Assembly (NCBI RefSeq): GCF_005222485.1
Contig: NZ_CP029078.1
Location: forward strand, 3,438,001-3,502,000
Reading direction: 5' to 3'
Length of the DNA: 64,000 nucleotides
From: Streptomyces griseoviridis
GTDB lineage: Bacteria; Actinomycetota; Actinomycetes; Streptomycetales; Streptomycetaceae
Below the pieces are notes generated by a model. The model did no database searches. It was not told where the DNA came from and saw only the letters and a list, made by a program, of their open reading frames with translations. Position 1 is the first letter of the stretch. Every line of letters starts with the position of its first letter. Both the position numbers and the translations under genes were made by a program. Positions 43,475 through 51,773 of the stretch are shown here, piece by piece.

Positions 43475-44529
43475 GCGTCCGCGATCAGTTCGTAGGAGCG
43501 CAGCCTGATGTCACCGCCGTGCGCGTTGGCGGTGATCATCAGCTCGTCGGCGCCGGTCCGCTTGCGCAGGTCGTCGAGGCCGGTGCGGACCTCGTCGGCG
43601 GTGCCGTGGATGACGTTCGCGTTCCAGGACGTGACGAAGTCGGCCTCCGCCTGGCTGAACGCGTACGCCTCGGCCTCCGCCGGGGTGGGGACGAGACCGG
43701 GACGGCCGGTGCGCAGCCTGATCATGTTCAGCGCCGCCGCCTTCACCTGGCGGGCGGCCTCCCGCTCGTCGTCCGTGGCCAGCGCGGAGACGCCGATCAG
43801 CGCGTAGGGGGCGTCGAGGACGGCGCTCGGGCGGAACGACTCGCGGTACAGGTCGAGGGCCGGGACGGTGTTCTGCGCGGAGAAGTGGTGCGCGAACGCG
43901 AACGGCAGACCGAGCGTTCCGGCCAGCCTGGCGCTGAAGCCGGAGGAGCCGAGCAGCCAGACCGGCGGGCGGTTCGGGGACTGCACGCCACCGGGCGAGG
44001 TGGCCTGGACCGGCCCTGGCACCGCGTGGATCCTGCGGTAGGGGTGGCCGTCGGGGAAGTCGTCGTCGAGGAACCTGGTCAGCTCCATGAGCTGCTCGGG
44101 GAAGTCGTCGGCGCCCTCGTGCAGGCGGTCGGTGCGGCGCAGGGCGGCGGCGGTGGCGCCGTCGGTGCCGGGGGCGCGGCCGAGGCCCAGGTCGACGCGG
44201 CCGGGAGCCAGCGCCTCCAGGGTGCCGAACTGCTCCGCGATCACCAGGGGGGCGTGGTTGGGCAGCATGACGCCGCCCGAGCCCAGCCGGATGCGGCTGG
44301 TGTGGGCGGCGAGGTGGGCGAGGATCACGGCGGGGGACGACGAGGCGACGCCCGGCATGGAGTGGTGTTCGGCCACCCAGTAGCGGTGGAAGCCGCGGGA
44401 CTCCGCGAGGCGGGAGATCGCCACGCTGGTGCGCAGGGCGTCGGTGGCGGTGCCGCCCGCCCCTACGGTGACCAGGTCCAGTACGGAGAGGGGGACGGGG
44501 GCGTCGCCCTGGGCGGTGCCTCGGATCAC
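43453..44529 (-). CDS. LLM-class flavin-dependent oxidoreductase
   Basis: A 358-residue luciferase-like monooxygenase of the group with short N-terminus (LSVLDLVTVGAGGTATDAL). Features are WVAEHHSMPGVASSSPAV, RIRLGSGGVMLPNHAPL, GRVDLGLGRAPGTD and the FMN-binding VWLLGSSGFSARLAG. GTG 44529 has GGAGG seven bases upstream. Such enzymes use FMN/F420 to oxidise diverse substrates; nothing here specifies which. It stands alone, convergent with cdgA. Confidence 0.9.
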   Translation of the reverse strand: MIRGTAQGDAPVPLSVLDLVTVGAGGTATDALRTSVAISRLAESRGFHRYWVAEHHSMPGVASSSPAVILAHLAAHTSRIRLGSGGVMLPNHAPLVIAEQFGTLEALAPGRVDLGLGRAPGTDGATAAALRRTDRLHEGADDFPEQLMELTRFLDDDFPDGHPYRRIHAVPGPVQATSPGGVQSPNRPPVWLLGSSGFSARLAGTLGLPFAFAHHFSAQNTVPALDLYRESFRPSAVLDAPYALIGVSALATDDEREAARQVKAAALNMIRLRTGRPGLVPTPAEAEAYAFSQAEADFVTSWNANVIHGTADEVRTGLDDLRKRTGADELMITANAHGGDIRLRSYELIADAYGLPTT

Positions 44530-44645
44530 GGTGTGGCCTCCTGGAGTGTCGTCCTTCCCCGCGAGAACGGGAGGCACACTCCGTTTATTCCGGAGGGGCC
44601 GTACCGGTGGCGCCGGGTCCGGGTGCCGGGGCGCCGGGCGAGGTG

Positions 44646-44664
44646 CCGGGGGCGGTGCCCCCGG
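44646..44664. terminator. Hairpin downstream of the racemase-like pair
   Basis: CCGGGGGC-GGT-GCCCCCGG, a perfect 8-bp stem, followed by a GCCGGACGGGCC-containing segment resembling a dispersed streptomycete intergenic repeat. It likely ends the leftward two-gene operon. Confidence 0.6.
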
Positions 44665-44737
44665 ACCCCTCTCCGGCCCTGGACGGCCTTGTCCTCGAAC
44701 GCCGGACGGGCCGCTCGGCCCCTTCCGGACCGGGAGA

Positions 44738-45454
44738 CTACTGCCGTGTGAACAGCGTCCCAAGCTCCGGTGCGTTCACCCTGCGGTCGGTCAGGCGCAG
44801 GGCCTCCCTGACCGTCACCTGGTTCGCGGTGAGGACCGGCTTGCCGAGGGTCTTCTCCAGGGTCTGGAGGTGGGCCGCCGTGTGCAGGGCCGTGTCCGGG
44901 AGCAGGACCGCCTCCGCCGTCTCGTCGTCCGCCGCCGTGGCCAGCGCGAGCACCTCCTCCTCGCCCCAGGTGGCGACCTCCGCCGCGGTGATGATCCCGG
45001 CGCCCCTGGTCGACGTCACCTCGGCGCCCGAGGCGCGCAGGAAGGCCGCGAACAGCTCCGCCACGTCGTCGGGGTAGGTCGCGGCCACCGCGACCCGGCG
45101 CAGACCCAGTTCGCGGAGCGCGTTGGTGAAGGCGAAGGACGTCGAGGAGGCCGGCATGCCCGCCTCCCTGGCGAGGGCGCGGACCTGTTCGTGGGCGCCG
45201 TCCCAGCCGTACACGAAGCTGCCGCTCGTACAGGCCCAGACCACCGCCTCGGCGCCTGCCATGCGCAGCTCCCCGACGCCCGCCGCGAGGCGTTCGGGGG
45301 CGCCCATCCTCAGGAGCGCGTCGACGCGGTGGGCGTCCTCGCCGATGTCGGTGTGGATCACGTCGAGGCGGATGTCGGCGCCCAGGAGCTGTTCGATGCG
45401 CGGGTAGTCGTCCTCCGCCGAGTGACCGGGGTAGAGAAAACCGAGGGACGTCAT
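44738..45454 (-). CDS. Asp/Glu racemase-superfamily protein (maleate isomerase/AMDase-like), short paralogue
   Basis: A 238-residue protein. The first catalytic cysteine is present, C75 in WACTSGSF. The second-cysteine position of the family (SCTN in the neighbour) reads PDTA here, with Asp187. The fold ends with GKPVLTANQVTVREALRL. ATG 45454 overlaps the stop of the upstream paralogue (ATGA). With only one of two cysteines it cannot run the classical two-base racemase/isomerase chemistry. It may be a decarboxylase-like or altered enzyme, or form a complex with its partner. Confidence 0.83.
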   Translation of the reverse strand: MTSLGFLYPGHSAEDDYPRIEQLLGADIRLDVIHTDIGEDAHRVDALLRMGAPERLAAGVGELRMAGAEAVVWACTSGSFVYGWDGAHEQVRALAREAGMPASSTSFAFTNALRELGLRRVAVAATYPDDVAELFAAFLRASGAEVTSTRGAGIITAAEVATWGEEEVLALATAADDETAEAVLLPDTALHTAAHLQTLEKTLGKPVLTANQVTVREALRLTDRRVNAPELGTLFTRQ

Positions 45455-46248
45455 GGTGAGCCTTCCTGCTGCTGTTCTTCGGGCGGCAGTACCGGGCCCG
45501 TCCGCGCCGCCGGATCGGTCAGCGCCTGATAGGGCCCCACCGCCCGGGTACCCAGTCGACGCAGCGCGGCCCACATCGTCACCTGGTTGGCCGAGATCAC
45601 CGGTATCCGCAGCTCGGCCTCCAGCTGGGGGATGACGTCGTACGTCGGCAGGTTGGTGCAGCTGATGAAGAGGGCGTCGGCGGGGCCCCGCACGGCCCGC
45701 CTGGCCATGTCGGCGACCTCGCGGTAGGGCACCTTCCAGATGTGCCGGGTCAGCCCCATGAAGGCGCACCCGGTGACCGCGACGCCCGCTTCGGCCACGT
45801 ACGCCTCGAGAGACCGGGTGACCGATTCCGTGTAGGGCGTCACCAGCGCCACCCGGCGGGCGCCGAGGAACTCCAGGGCTTCGAGGAGCGCGCCTGAGGT
45901 GGTGACCGACGGCAGCGCGCCGGCCCTGGTCATCTCCGCGCACATCGCGCGCTCCCCCGCGATCCCGCCGACGAAGCTGCCCGAGGTGCAGGCGTAGGCC
46001 ACCACCTCGGGGGCGACGGCGGTCAGGGTGCGCACCGCGTCGTCGAGCGTCTCGTGCTCGCTGACCAGGCGGGCCAGATCGAGGCTGACCTCGACCGGCA
46101 CGAACGGCGTCCTGGTCAGGTGCAGGGAGACGTCGTCCGGTACCCAGCGCCACAGTTCACGGTCGAGCGCGAAGTCGAAGGGGGCCACGACCCCGACACC
46201 GCGCTGCGGCCGGGGGCCACCGAGAAAGCTCACGTCCATACCAGGCAC
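45451..46248 (-). CDS. Asp/Glu racemase-superfamily protein (maleate cis-trans isomerase-like)
   Basis: 265 residues from GTG 46248, or 262 from ATG 46239 (the spacing of AAGGG slightly favours the latter). Both catalytic cysteines are present, C87 in YACTSGSF and C197 in ISCTNLPTYD. The family end reads IPVISANQVTMWAALRRLG. It resembles maleate isomerase and EutA-like proteins, which isomerise or cleave dicarboxylic acids. First gene of a coupled pair, divergent from the dehydrogenase-amidase operon. Confidence 0.85.
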   Translation of the reverse strand: MPGMDVSFLGGPRPQRGVGVVAPFDFALDRELWRWVPDDVSLHLTRTPFVPVEVSLDLARLVSEHETLDDAVRTLTAVAPEVVAYACTSGSFVGGIAGERAMCAEMTRAGALPSVTTSGALLEALEFLGARRVALVTPYTESVTRSLEAYVAEAGVAVTGCAFMGLTRHIWKVPYREVADMARRAVRGPADALFISCTNLPTYDVIPQLEAELRIPVISANQVTMWAALRRLGTRAVGPYQALTDPAARTGPVLPPEEQQQEGSP

Positions 46249-46321
46249 CGCCCTTGGGGAGGGAAACCCTCACGGGGAGAGAGGAGTCGGCGACGGTCCG
46301 TACCCGACGACCGTGTTGACG

Positions 46322-46350
46322 AAGGTAGGTTCGGGTGCGAGCGTGGTCAA
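46322..46350 (-). promoter_or_regulatory. Promoter of the racemase-like pair
   Basis: On the minus strand, TTGACC (46345-46350), a 17-bp spacer and TACCTT (46322-46327) form a good vegetative promoter. This predicts a leader of about 65-70 bases before the start codon. Confidence 0.55.
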
Positions 46351-46471
46351 TCCGTCGCCGTCGACGCCTGTGTTAAGCCCGCGTTCCATCGACATCACCT
46401 GCCGCGTCCGCCCATGTCACGGCGGGTGCGCCGACCCCGCCGGCCGATCGTCATCGGAGAAAAATTTCCGT

Positions 46472-47443
46472 ATGCGTGACCCAAGCGCCCCCGCCGCCCC
46501 GCTCCCCACGCTGCTCGTCCTCGACGCCGAACCGCTCCCCCGGCTCGGCCGGCTGACCGGGCGGGCGCGGATCGAGCACGCCGACGAGTCGTCCCTCGCG
46601 GACCGGCTCCCGCACGCCGATGTCCTGCTGGTGTGGGACTTCACCTCCCGGGCGGTGCGTTCCGCCTGGCCGGGCGAGGGCCCGAGGCCGCGCTGGGTGC
46701 ACACCGCGAGCGCGGGCGTCGACCATCTGCTGTGTCCCGAACTCGCCGCGTCCGACACGGTGGTGACCAACGCGCGCGGGGTCTTCGACCAGCCCATCGC
46801 CGAGTACGTGGCGGCCCTGGTGCTCGCCATGGCGAAGGACCTGCCACGCTCCCTCGACCTCCAGCGGGAGCGGACCTGGCGGCACCGGGAGTCGCAGCGG
46901 GTGGCGGGCACCCGCGCCTGCGTCGTCGGGTCGGGGCCGATCGGGCGGGCCGTCGCCCGCACCCTGAAGGCGCTCGGCATCGCGGTGGCGGTCGTCGGCC
47001 GCACCCCGCACACCGGCATCCACGGCCCCGACGAACTGGACCGGCTGATCGCCCGCGCCGACTGGGTGATCGCGGCGGCGCCGCTGACCGAGCAGACCCG
47101 CGGCATGTTCGACGCCCGCAGGTTCGGCGTGATGCAGCCCTCCGCCCGGTTCGTGAACGTGGGACGCGGGGCGCTGGTCGTCGAGGACGCGCTCGCCGAG
47201 GCGCTCACCAAGCGGTGGATCGCGGGCGCGGCCCTGGACACCTTCGAGACCGAACCGCTGGGCGGGGACAGCCCGTTGTGGCGGCTGCCCGGACTGATCG
47301 TGTCCCCGCACATGAGCGGGGACGTGGTCGGCTGGCGGGACGAACTCGGCACGCAGTTCCTGGAGTTGTACGAACGCTGGGAGGCGGGCCGGGCGCTGGT
47401 GAACGTGGTGGACAAGGAACGCGGGTACGTACCCGGACGCTGA
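46472..47443 (+). CDS. D-isomer-specific 2-hydroxyacid dehydrogenase
   Basis: A 323-residue NAD(P)-dependent dehydrogenase. The substrate-binding half (WVHTASAGVDHLL) leads to the Rossmann motif GSGPIGRAVARTLKALG, the family strand FVNVGRGALVVEDAL, the active-site Glu region ALDTFETEPL and catalytic His in SPHMSGD. It reduces 2-keto acids or oxidises D-2-hydroxyacids. ATG 46472 follows CGGAGA. It heads a two-gene unit with the amidase 22 bp downstream, divergent from the racemase-like pair. Confidence 0.9.
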   Translation: MRDPSAPAAPLPTLLVLDAEPLPRLGRLTGRARIEHADESSLADRLPHADVLLVWDFTSRAVRSAWPGEGPRPRWVHTASAGVDHLLCPELAASDTVVTNARGVFDQPIAEYVAALVLAMAKDLPRSLDLQRERTWRHRESQRVAGTRACVVGSGPIGRAVARTLKALGIAVAVVGRTPHTGIHGPDELDRLIARADWVIAAAPLTEQTRGMFDARRFGVMQPSARFVNVGRGALVVEDALAEALTKRWIAGAALDTFETEPLGGDSPLWRLPGLIVSPHMSGDVVGWRDELGTQFLELYERWEAGRALVNVVDKERGYVPGR

Positions 47444-47465
47444 ACCCCCGGACGCTGGAGTGCAG

Positions 47466-48857
47466 ATGACCGACCTCACCGAGCTGACCGCGACCCGCCT
47501 TCTCGACGGCTACCGCAAGGGCGACTTCAGCCCCGAGGACGCCACCCGCGCGGCCCTCGACCGGGCGGAGCGCGTCCAGCCGGAGGTGAACGCGTTCGTG
47601 CGGCTGCTGCCCGACGAGGCGCTCGCACGGGCCAGGGACTCCGCCGAACGGTGGCGGCGCGGCGAGCCGACCGGAGTGCTCGACGGTGTGCCGGTCACCG
47701 TGAAGGACATCATCCTGCTGCGCGGCTCCCCCACCCTCAAGGGCTCGCGGACCGTCGTCCCCGGCGGCCGGCAGGACGAGGACGCGCCGTCGGTGGCGCG
47801 GCTGCGGGAGGCCGGCGCGGTCTTCATCGGCAAGACCACCACCCCCGAGTTCGGCTGGAAGGGCGTCACCGACTCACCGGCGCACGGCGTCACCCGCAAC
47901 CCGCACGACCCGAGCCGCACCGCGGGCGGTTCGAGCGGGGGCGCGGCGGCGGCCGTGGCGCTGGGCGCGGGTCCGCTGGCGCTCGGCACGGACGGCGGGG
48001 GCAGTGTGCGCATCCCGGCCGCGTTCTGCGGGATCTTCGCGCTGAAGCCGACCTACGGCCGGGTGCCGCTGTACCCGGCGAGCGCCTTCGGGACGCTGGC
48101 GCACGTCGGCCCGATGACCAGGGACGCGGCCGACGCGGCGCTGATGCTGGACGTGATCGGGGTGCCCGACGCCCGCGACTGGTCGGCGCTCGACGGGGCG
48201 CCGGGGTCGTTCGCGGCGGCGCTCGGCGGCGGGGTGCGCGGGCTGCGGGTCGGGTACTCGCCCTCCCTCGGCGGGCAGGTGGCGGTGCGTCCCGCGGTGG
48301 CCGCCGCGGTCCGGCGGGCGGTGGAGCGGCTCGCGGGGCTCGGCGCGTACGTCGAGGAGGCCGACCCGGACTTCACCGACCCGGTGGACGCCTTCCACAC
48401 CCTGTGGTTCTCCGGGGCGGCCCGGGTGACCGAGCGGCTCGGTCCGGCGCAGCGGGCACTGCTCGACCCGGGGCTGCGGGAGATCCGCGCGGCCGGCGCC
48501 CGGCTGTCGGCCCTCGACTATCTGGCGGCGGTGGACGTCCGGATGGAGCTGGGCCGCCGGATGGGCCGCTTCCACGAGCGGTACGACCTGCTGGTGACGC
48601 CGACCCTGCCGATCACCGCGTTCGAGGCGGGCGCGGAGGTGCCGAAGGGGTCAGGGCTGCGGCGCTGGACGGGGTGGACGCCGTTCACCTACCCGTTCAA
48701 CCTGACCCAGCAGCCGGCCGCGACCGTCCCCGTCGGCACGGACGGGGACGGCCTTCCGGTGGGGCTGCAGATCGTGGCCGCGCGGCACCGGGACGCCCTG
48801 GTGCTGCGGGCGGCGCACGCCCTCTACGAGGCCGGGTTCACCGCCGGCGGAAGCTGA
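47466..48857 (+). CDS. Amidase-signature hydrolase
   Basis: A 463-residue enzyme with a complete Ser-cisSer-Lys triad: K80 in VTVKDI, S156/S157 in AGGSSGG and nucleophile S180 in GTDGGGSVRIP. It hydrolyses amides to acid plus ammonia. ATG 47466 is preferred over GTG 47460 because GGAG lies at correct spacing. The 3' end overlaps the convergent DUF3830 gene by 20 bp. In this cluster it likely releases a carboxylate for the dehydrogenase or racemase-like enzymes. Confidence 0.92.
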   Translation: MTDLTELTATRLLDGYRKGDFSPEDATRAALDRAERVQPEVNAFVRLLPDEALARARDSAERWRRGEPTGVLDGVPVTVKDIILLRGSPTLKGSRTVVPGGRQDEDAPSVARLREAGAVFIGKTTTPEFGWKGVTDSPAHGVTRNPHDPSRTAGGSSGGAAAAVALGAGPLALGTDGGGSVRIPAAFCGIFALKPTYGRVPLYPASAFGTLAHVGPMTRDAADAALMLDVIGVPDARDWSALDGAPGSFAAALGGGVRGLRVGYSPSLGGQVAVRPAVAAAVRRAVERLAGLGAYVEEADPDFTDPVDAFHTLWFSGAARVTERLGPAQRALLDPGLREIRAAGARLSALDYLAAVDVRMELGRRMGRFHERYDLLVTPTLPITAFEAGAEVPKGSGLRRWTGWTPFTYPFNLTQQPAATVPVGTDGDGLPVGLQIVAARHRDALVLRAAHALYEAGFTAGGS

Positions 48858-49332
48858 GGGTCTCGCCCGCGGCACCGGTGCGCCACATGTCGTTGCAGGC
48901 TTCGGCGAGTTCGGGCAGTCCCTCGACGATCTGGCCCCAGACGATGCCGGGCACCCAGCCGACGTCGCCGTTGATGAGCAGGTTGTTGCGCTCGTAGAAC
49001 AGGGCCAGGTCGACGAGGGTGGTGCCGGCCTCGACCTCGCGGTCGTATCCGTAGGCCGTGGTGCCGAGTTCGGCGCCGGCGAAGGAGAAGTAGCAGAGGT
49101 CGCCGGGGATCGGGGTGACGGTCGGGTTCTCCAACGGCGGTTCGGCGTCGGCGAAGGGCGGGAACAGGGCGTAGATCTCGTTGCGCGCGTACTTGGCGTG
49201 GTAGACGTCGCCCGCCAGCGGCAGGGCGTCCCAGACGGCCGCGCAGGTGACGGGCGCCCGGTCGTCGAGGAGTTTCGCCGTGGCGGTGACCCCCCGGCTG
49301 ACCAGGGAGACTTCGATATGACGGTCGGTCAT
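48838..49332 (-). CDS. DUF3830 family protein
   Basis: A 164-residue single-domain protein, likely a cyclophilin-like beta barrel: VTCAAVWDALPLAGDVYHAKYARNEIY, GDLCYFSFAGAELG, VDLALFYERNNLL, VPGIVWGQIVEGL. DUF3830 genes recur beside amidases, racemase-family proteins and amino-acid ABC transporters, but their chemistry is unknown. ATG 49332 has AAGGAGGGC upstream. Divergent from the transporter operon. Confidence 0.88.
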   Translation of the reverse strand: MTDRHIEVSLVSRGVTATAKLLDDRAPVTCAAVWDALPLAGDVYHAKYARNEIYALFPPFADAEPPLENPTVTPIPGDLCYFSFAGAELGTTAYGYDREVEAGTTLVDLALFYERNNLLINGDVGWVPGIVWGQIVEGLPELAEACNDMWRTGAAGETLSFRRR

Positions 49333-49349
49333 GTGCCCTCCTTGCAGAT

Positions 49350-49378
49350 GCGTACGTCCGAACGGTGGCGCCGTACGC
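49350..49378. promoter_or_regulatory. Inverted repeat between DUF3830 and the transporter operon
   Basis: GCGTACG-N15-CGTACGC, perfect 7-bp arms 22 bp apart (two helical turns), about 20 bp upstream of the DUF3830 start and in the divergent promoter region. A candidate operator for the IclR regulator encoded at the operon end. Confidence 0.4.
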
Positions 49379-49528
49379 GGTCCTTCACGGTCCCGTACCG
49401 GCCACTCGTCTCTTGCTGCCCACGCCGGGAGCGGCCACGCGTGACCCGGGCGCACCCGCGGGACGGGAGGCGCTTTGTGGCCGCAAATCATCGGCATGGG
49501 CACGCGCGGTCGGGGTAGGCGCGCGCCC

Positions 49529-50455
49529 ATGGCTCCACGACAGGGGAACACCTCAGCAGGAACAGGCCACAGACCGCGCCGCCGCTCGCTGCTCGCCGGT
49601 CTGGCGGTGGGGGCGGCCGGCGCGCTCGGCGCCACGGCGGGCTGCGCCCGGGTCGATGTGACGGGCGCCCGCGACGGCGGGCGGTTGCTCGACGAGTTGC
49701 GGGAGCGCGGCACCGTCCGGATGGGCATAGCCAGCGAACCGCCGTACGCCTCCATCGACGACCAGGGCCAACTGACCGGCGAGGCACCGGCGGTGGCCGG
49801 GACGATATTCCGGCGGCTCGGCGTCAGGGACTTCGAGCCGGTGCCCGTCGAGTTCGGCGCGCTCGTCCCCGGACTGCTGTCGTTCCAGTTCGACGTGGTC
49901 GTCGCGGGCATGTTCATCAACAGGACCCGCTGTCAGGCGGTCCTCTTCTCCGACCCGGACTACGAGTCGAAGGACGCCTTCCTCGTCCCGAAGGGCAACC
50001 CGCACCGCGTCACCTCGTACAAGGACGTCGCCGACCAGAAGCTGCGGATGGCGACCGGGGTCGGCTACGCCGAGTACGACTTCGCCGTCGCCAACGGCGT
50101 GCGGGAGAGCCGGATCCAGACCTACGGCGACCAGATCGCCGGCATGGAGGCGCTGGAGGCCGGGCGGATCGACTGCTTCGCCGGGACCGCCGTCACCATG
50201 ATCGAGGCGCTGCGCACCGGCAAGCACCCCAAGGTCGGGATGACCGAGCCGTTCACGCCCGAGGTGAACGGCAAACCCCAGCGCGACGGCGGCGGTTACG
50301 GCTTCCGGCTGGGCGAGACGGCGCTGCGGGACGCGTTCAACCGGGAGTTGCACGCGATGAAGCGCAGCGGTGAACTCCTGCGCATCGCGAAGCCCTTCGG
50401 CTTCACCGAGGACTTCATGACGGACCTCACGGCGAAGGAGCTCTGCGCCCGATGA
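49529..50455 (+). CDS. ehuB: EhuB-type amino-acid/ectoine-class binding protein
   Basis: 308 residues from ATG 49529; in-frame ATG 49496 and TTG 49475 (with GGGAGG four bases upstream) are alternatives. A Tat-like RRRSLLAGLAVGAAG leads to lipobox ATAGC. The SBP_bac_3 fold follows: GTVRMGIASEPPYASID, FEPVPVEFGALVPGLLSFQFD, MFINRTRCQAVLFS, GYGFRLGETALRDAFN. Family annotation is ectoine/hydroxyectoine binding, but no ectoine-degradation eutBCDE genes are here, so the ligand is open. The stop is coupled to the permease. Confidence 0.87.
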   Translation: MAPRQGNTSAGTGHRPRRRSLLAGLAVGAAGALGATAGCARVDVTGARDGGRLLDELRERGTVRMGIASEPPYASIDDQGQLTGEAPAVAGTIFRRLGVRDFEPVPVEFGALVPGLLSFQFDVVVAGMFINRTRCQAVLFSDPDYESKDAFLVPKGNPHRVTSYKDVADQKLRMATGVGYAEYDFAVANGVRESRIQTYGDQIAGMEALEAGRIDCFAGTAVTMIEALRTGKHPKVGMTEPFTPEVNGKPQRDGGGYGFRLGETALRDAFNRELHAMKRSGELLRIAKPFGFTEDFMTDLTAKELCAR

Positions 50456-51120
50456 CCGGACCGTTGTGGGAACTCCTCTTCAAGGGCGCCTGGATCACCG
50501 TCCAGTTGACGCTCTACAGCGCCGCGCTCGCGGCCGCCCTCGCCTTCGGCATCGGCCTGGCCCGCACCTCGCGGCTGTGGATCGTGCGCTTCCTGTCCGG
50601 GGTCTACGTGGAGTTCTTCCGCGGCACCTCGGCGCTGGTGCTCATGTTCTGGCTGTTCTTCGCGCTGCCGCTGCTCGGCTGGCAGTTGGCCGGGCTGTGG
50701 GCCGGCACCCTGGCGCTCGGCCTCTGCTACGGCGCCTACGGCTCCGAAGTGGTGCGCGGGGCGCTCCAGTCGGTGCCCGCCGCGCAGCGCGAGGCGGCCG
50801 TGGCGCTGAGCTTCTCGCCCTGGCAGCGGCTGCGGAAGGTGATCCTGCCGCAGGCGGTGCCGGAGATGATGCCGACCTTCAACAACCTGCTGATCGAGCT
50901 GCTCAAGGGCACCGCGCTGGCCTCACTGCTGTCCATCGGCGAACTCACCTTCGAGGCCAAGCTGGCCCGGCTCTCGACCGGTGAGAGCGCCCAGGTCTAC
51001 GGGATCATCCTGGTGATGTACTTCGTGATCGCGTTCGTGGTCACCCGGGTCATGCGGCTGCTCGAACGCCGCGCCAAGGCGTCGGTCGGCCGCGCCTCCC
51101 TCGCCGGGGGTGGCCGCTGA
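50452..51120 (+). CDS. ehuC: Polar amino-acid-type ABC permease (EhuC-like)
   Basis: A 222-residue HisM/GlnP-type permease with about five membrane helices (WITVQLTLYSAALAAALAFGI, LVLMFWLFFALPLLG). The EAA-type loop is QREAAVALSFSPWQRLRKVILPQAVP. ATG 50452 overlaps the ehuB stop, and its own stop overlaps the next start (TGATG). Symbol given at family level. Confidence 0.9.
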   Translation: MTGPLWELLFKGAWITVQLTLYSAALAAALAFGIGLARTSRLWIVRFLSGVYVEFFRGTSALVLMFWLFFALPLLGWQLAGLWAGTLALGLCYGAYGSEVVRGALQSVPAAQREAAVALSFSPWQRLRKVILPQAVPEMMPTFNNLLIELLKGTALASLLSIGELTFEAKLARLSTGESAQVYGIILVMYFVIAFVVTRVMRLLERRAKASVGRASLAGGGR

Positions 51121-51773
51121 TGAACGACTGGTCCTGGGAGTACGTCGGCGACATCATGCCGAAGCTTCTCGACGGGCTCTGGGTCACCGTCCAGGCGACG
51201 CTGCTCGGTTCGGTGGCGGCGTTCGCGCTCGGCCTGGTGTGGGCGATCGCGCTGCGCTCGCCGACCCGCTGGGTGACCTGGCCGGTGGGCGCGCTCGTCG
51301 AGTTCGTCCGCAACACCCCGCTGCTGGTGCAGCTGTTCTTCCTGTTCTTCGTGCTGCCGAGCTGGGGCTTGAGCTTCGGGCCGCTGACCACCGGCGTGAT
51401 CGGGCTCGGGCTGCACTACTCGACGTACACGGCCGAGGTGTACCGGGCCGGCATCGACGCGGTGCCGCGCGGCCAGTGGGAGGCGGCCACCGCGCTGAGC
51501 CTGCCGCGCGGCCGCACCTGGGTCGCGGTGATCCTGCCGCAGGCGTTCCGCCGGGTGGTGCCCGCGCTCGGCAACTACGTGATCGCCATGTTCAAGGACA
51601 CGCCGATGCTCTCCGCCATCACCGTCGGCGACATGCTGTTCCAGGCCAACAGCATCGGCGCGACCACCTTCGACTACATGGAGCCGATCACCGTCGTCGG
51701 CTTCCTGTTCCTCGCCATCTCCTACCCCACGTCCGTCCTCCTGCGAGTCCTGGAGCGTCGTCTTGTCCGCTGA
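51120..51773 (+). CDS. ehuD: Polar amino-acid-type ABC permease (EhuD-like)
   Basis: A 217-residue second permease with about five helices (LWVTVQATLLGSVAAFALGL, LLVQLFFLFFVLPSWG) and the loop WEAATALSLPRGRTWVAVILPQAFR. It overlaps its neighbours on both sides (1 bp and 11 bp), so all transporter subunits are translationally coupled. Confidence 0.9.
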   Translation: MNDWSWEYVGDIMPKLLDGLWVTVQATLLGSVAAFALGLVWAIALRSPTRWVTWPVGALVEFVRNTPLLVQLFFLFFVLPSWGLSFGPLTTGVIGLGLHYSTYTAEVYRAGIDAVPRGQWEAATALSLPRGRTWVAVILPQAFRRVVPALGNYVIAMFKDTPMLSAITVGDMLFQANSIGATTFDYMEPITVVGFLFLAISYPTSVLLRVLERRLVR

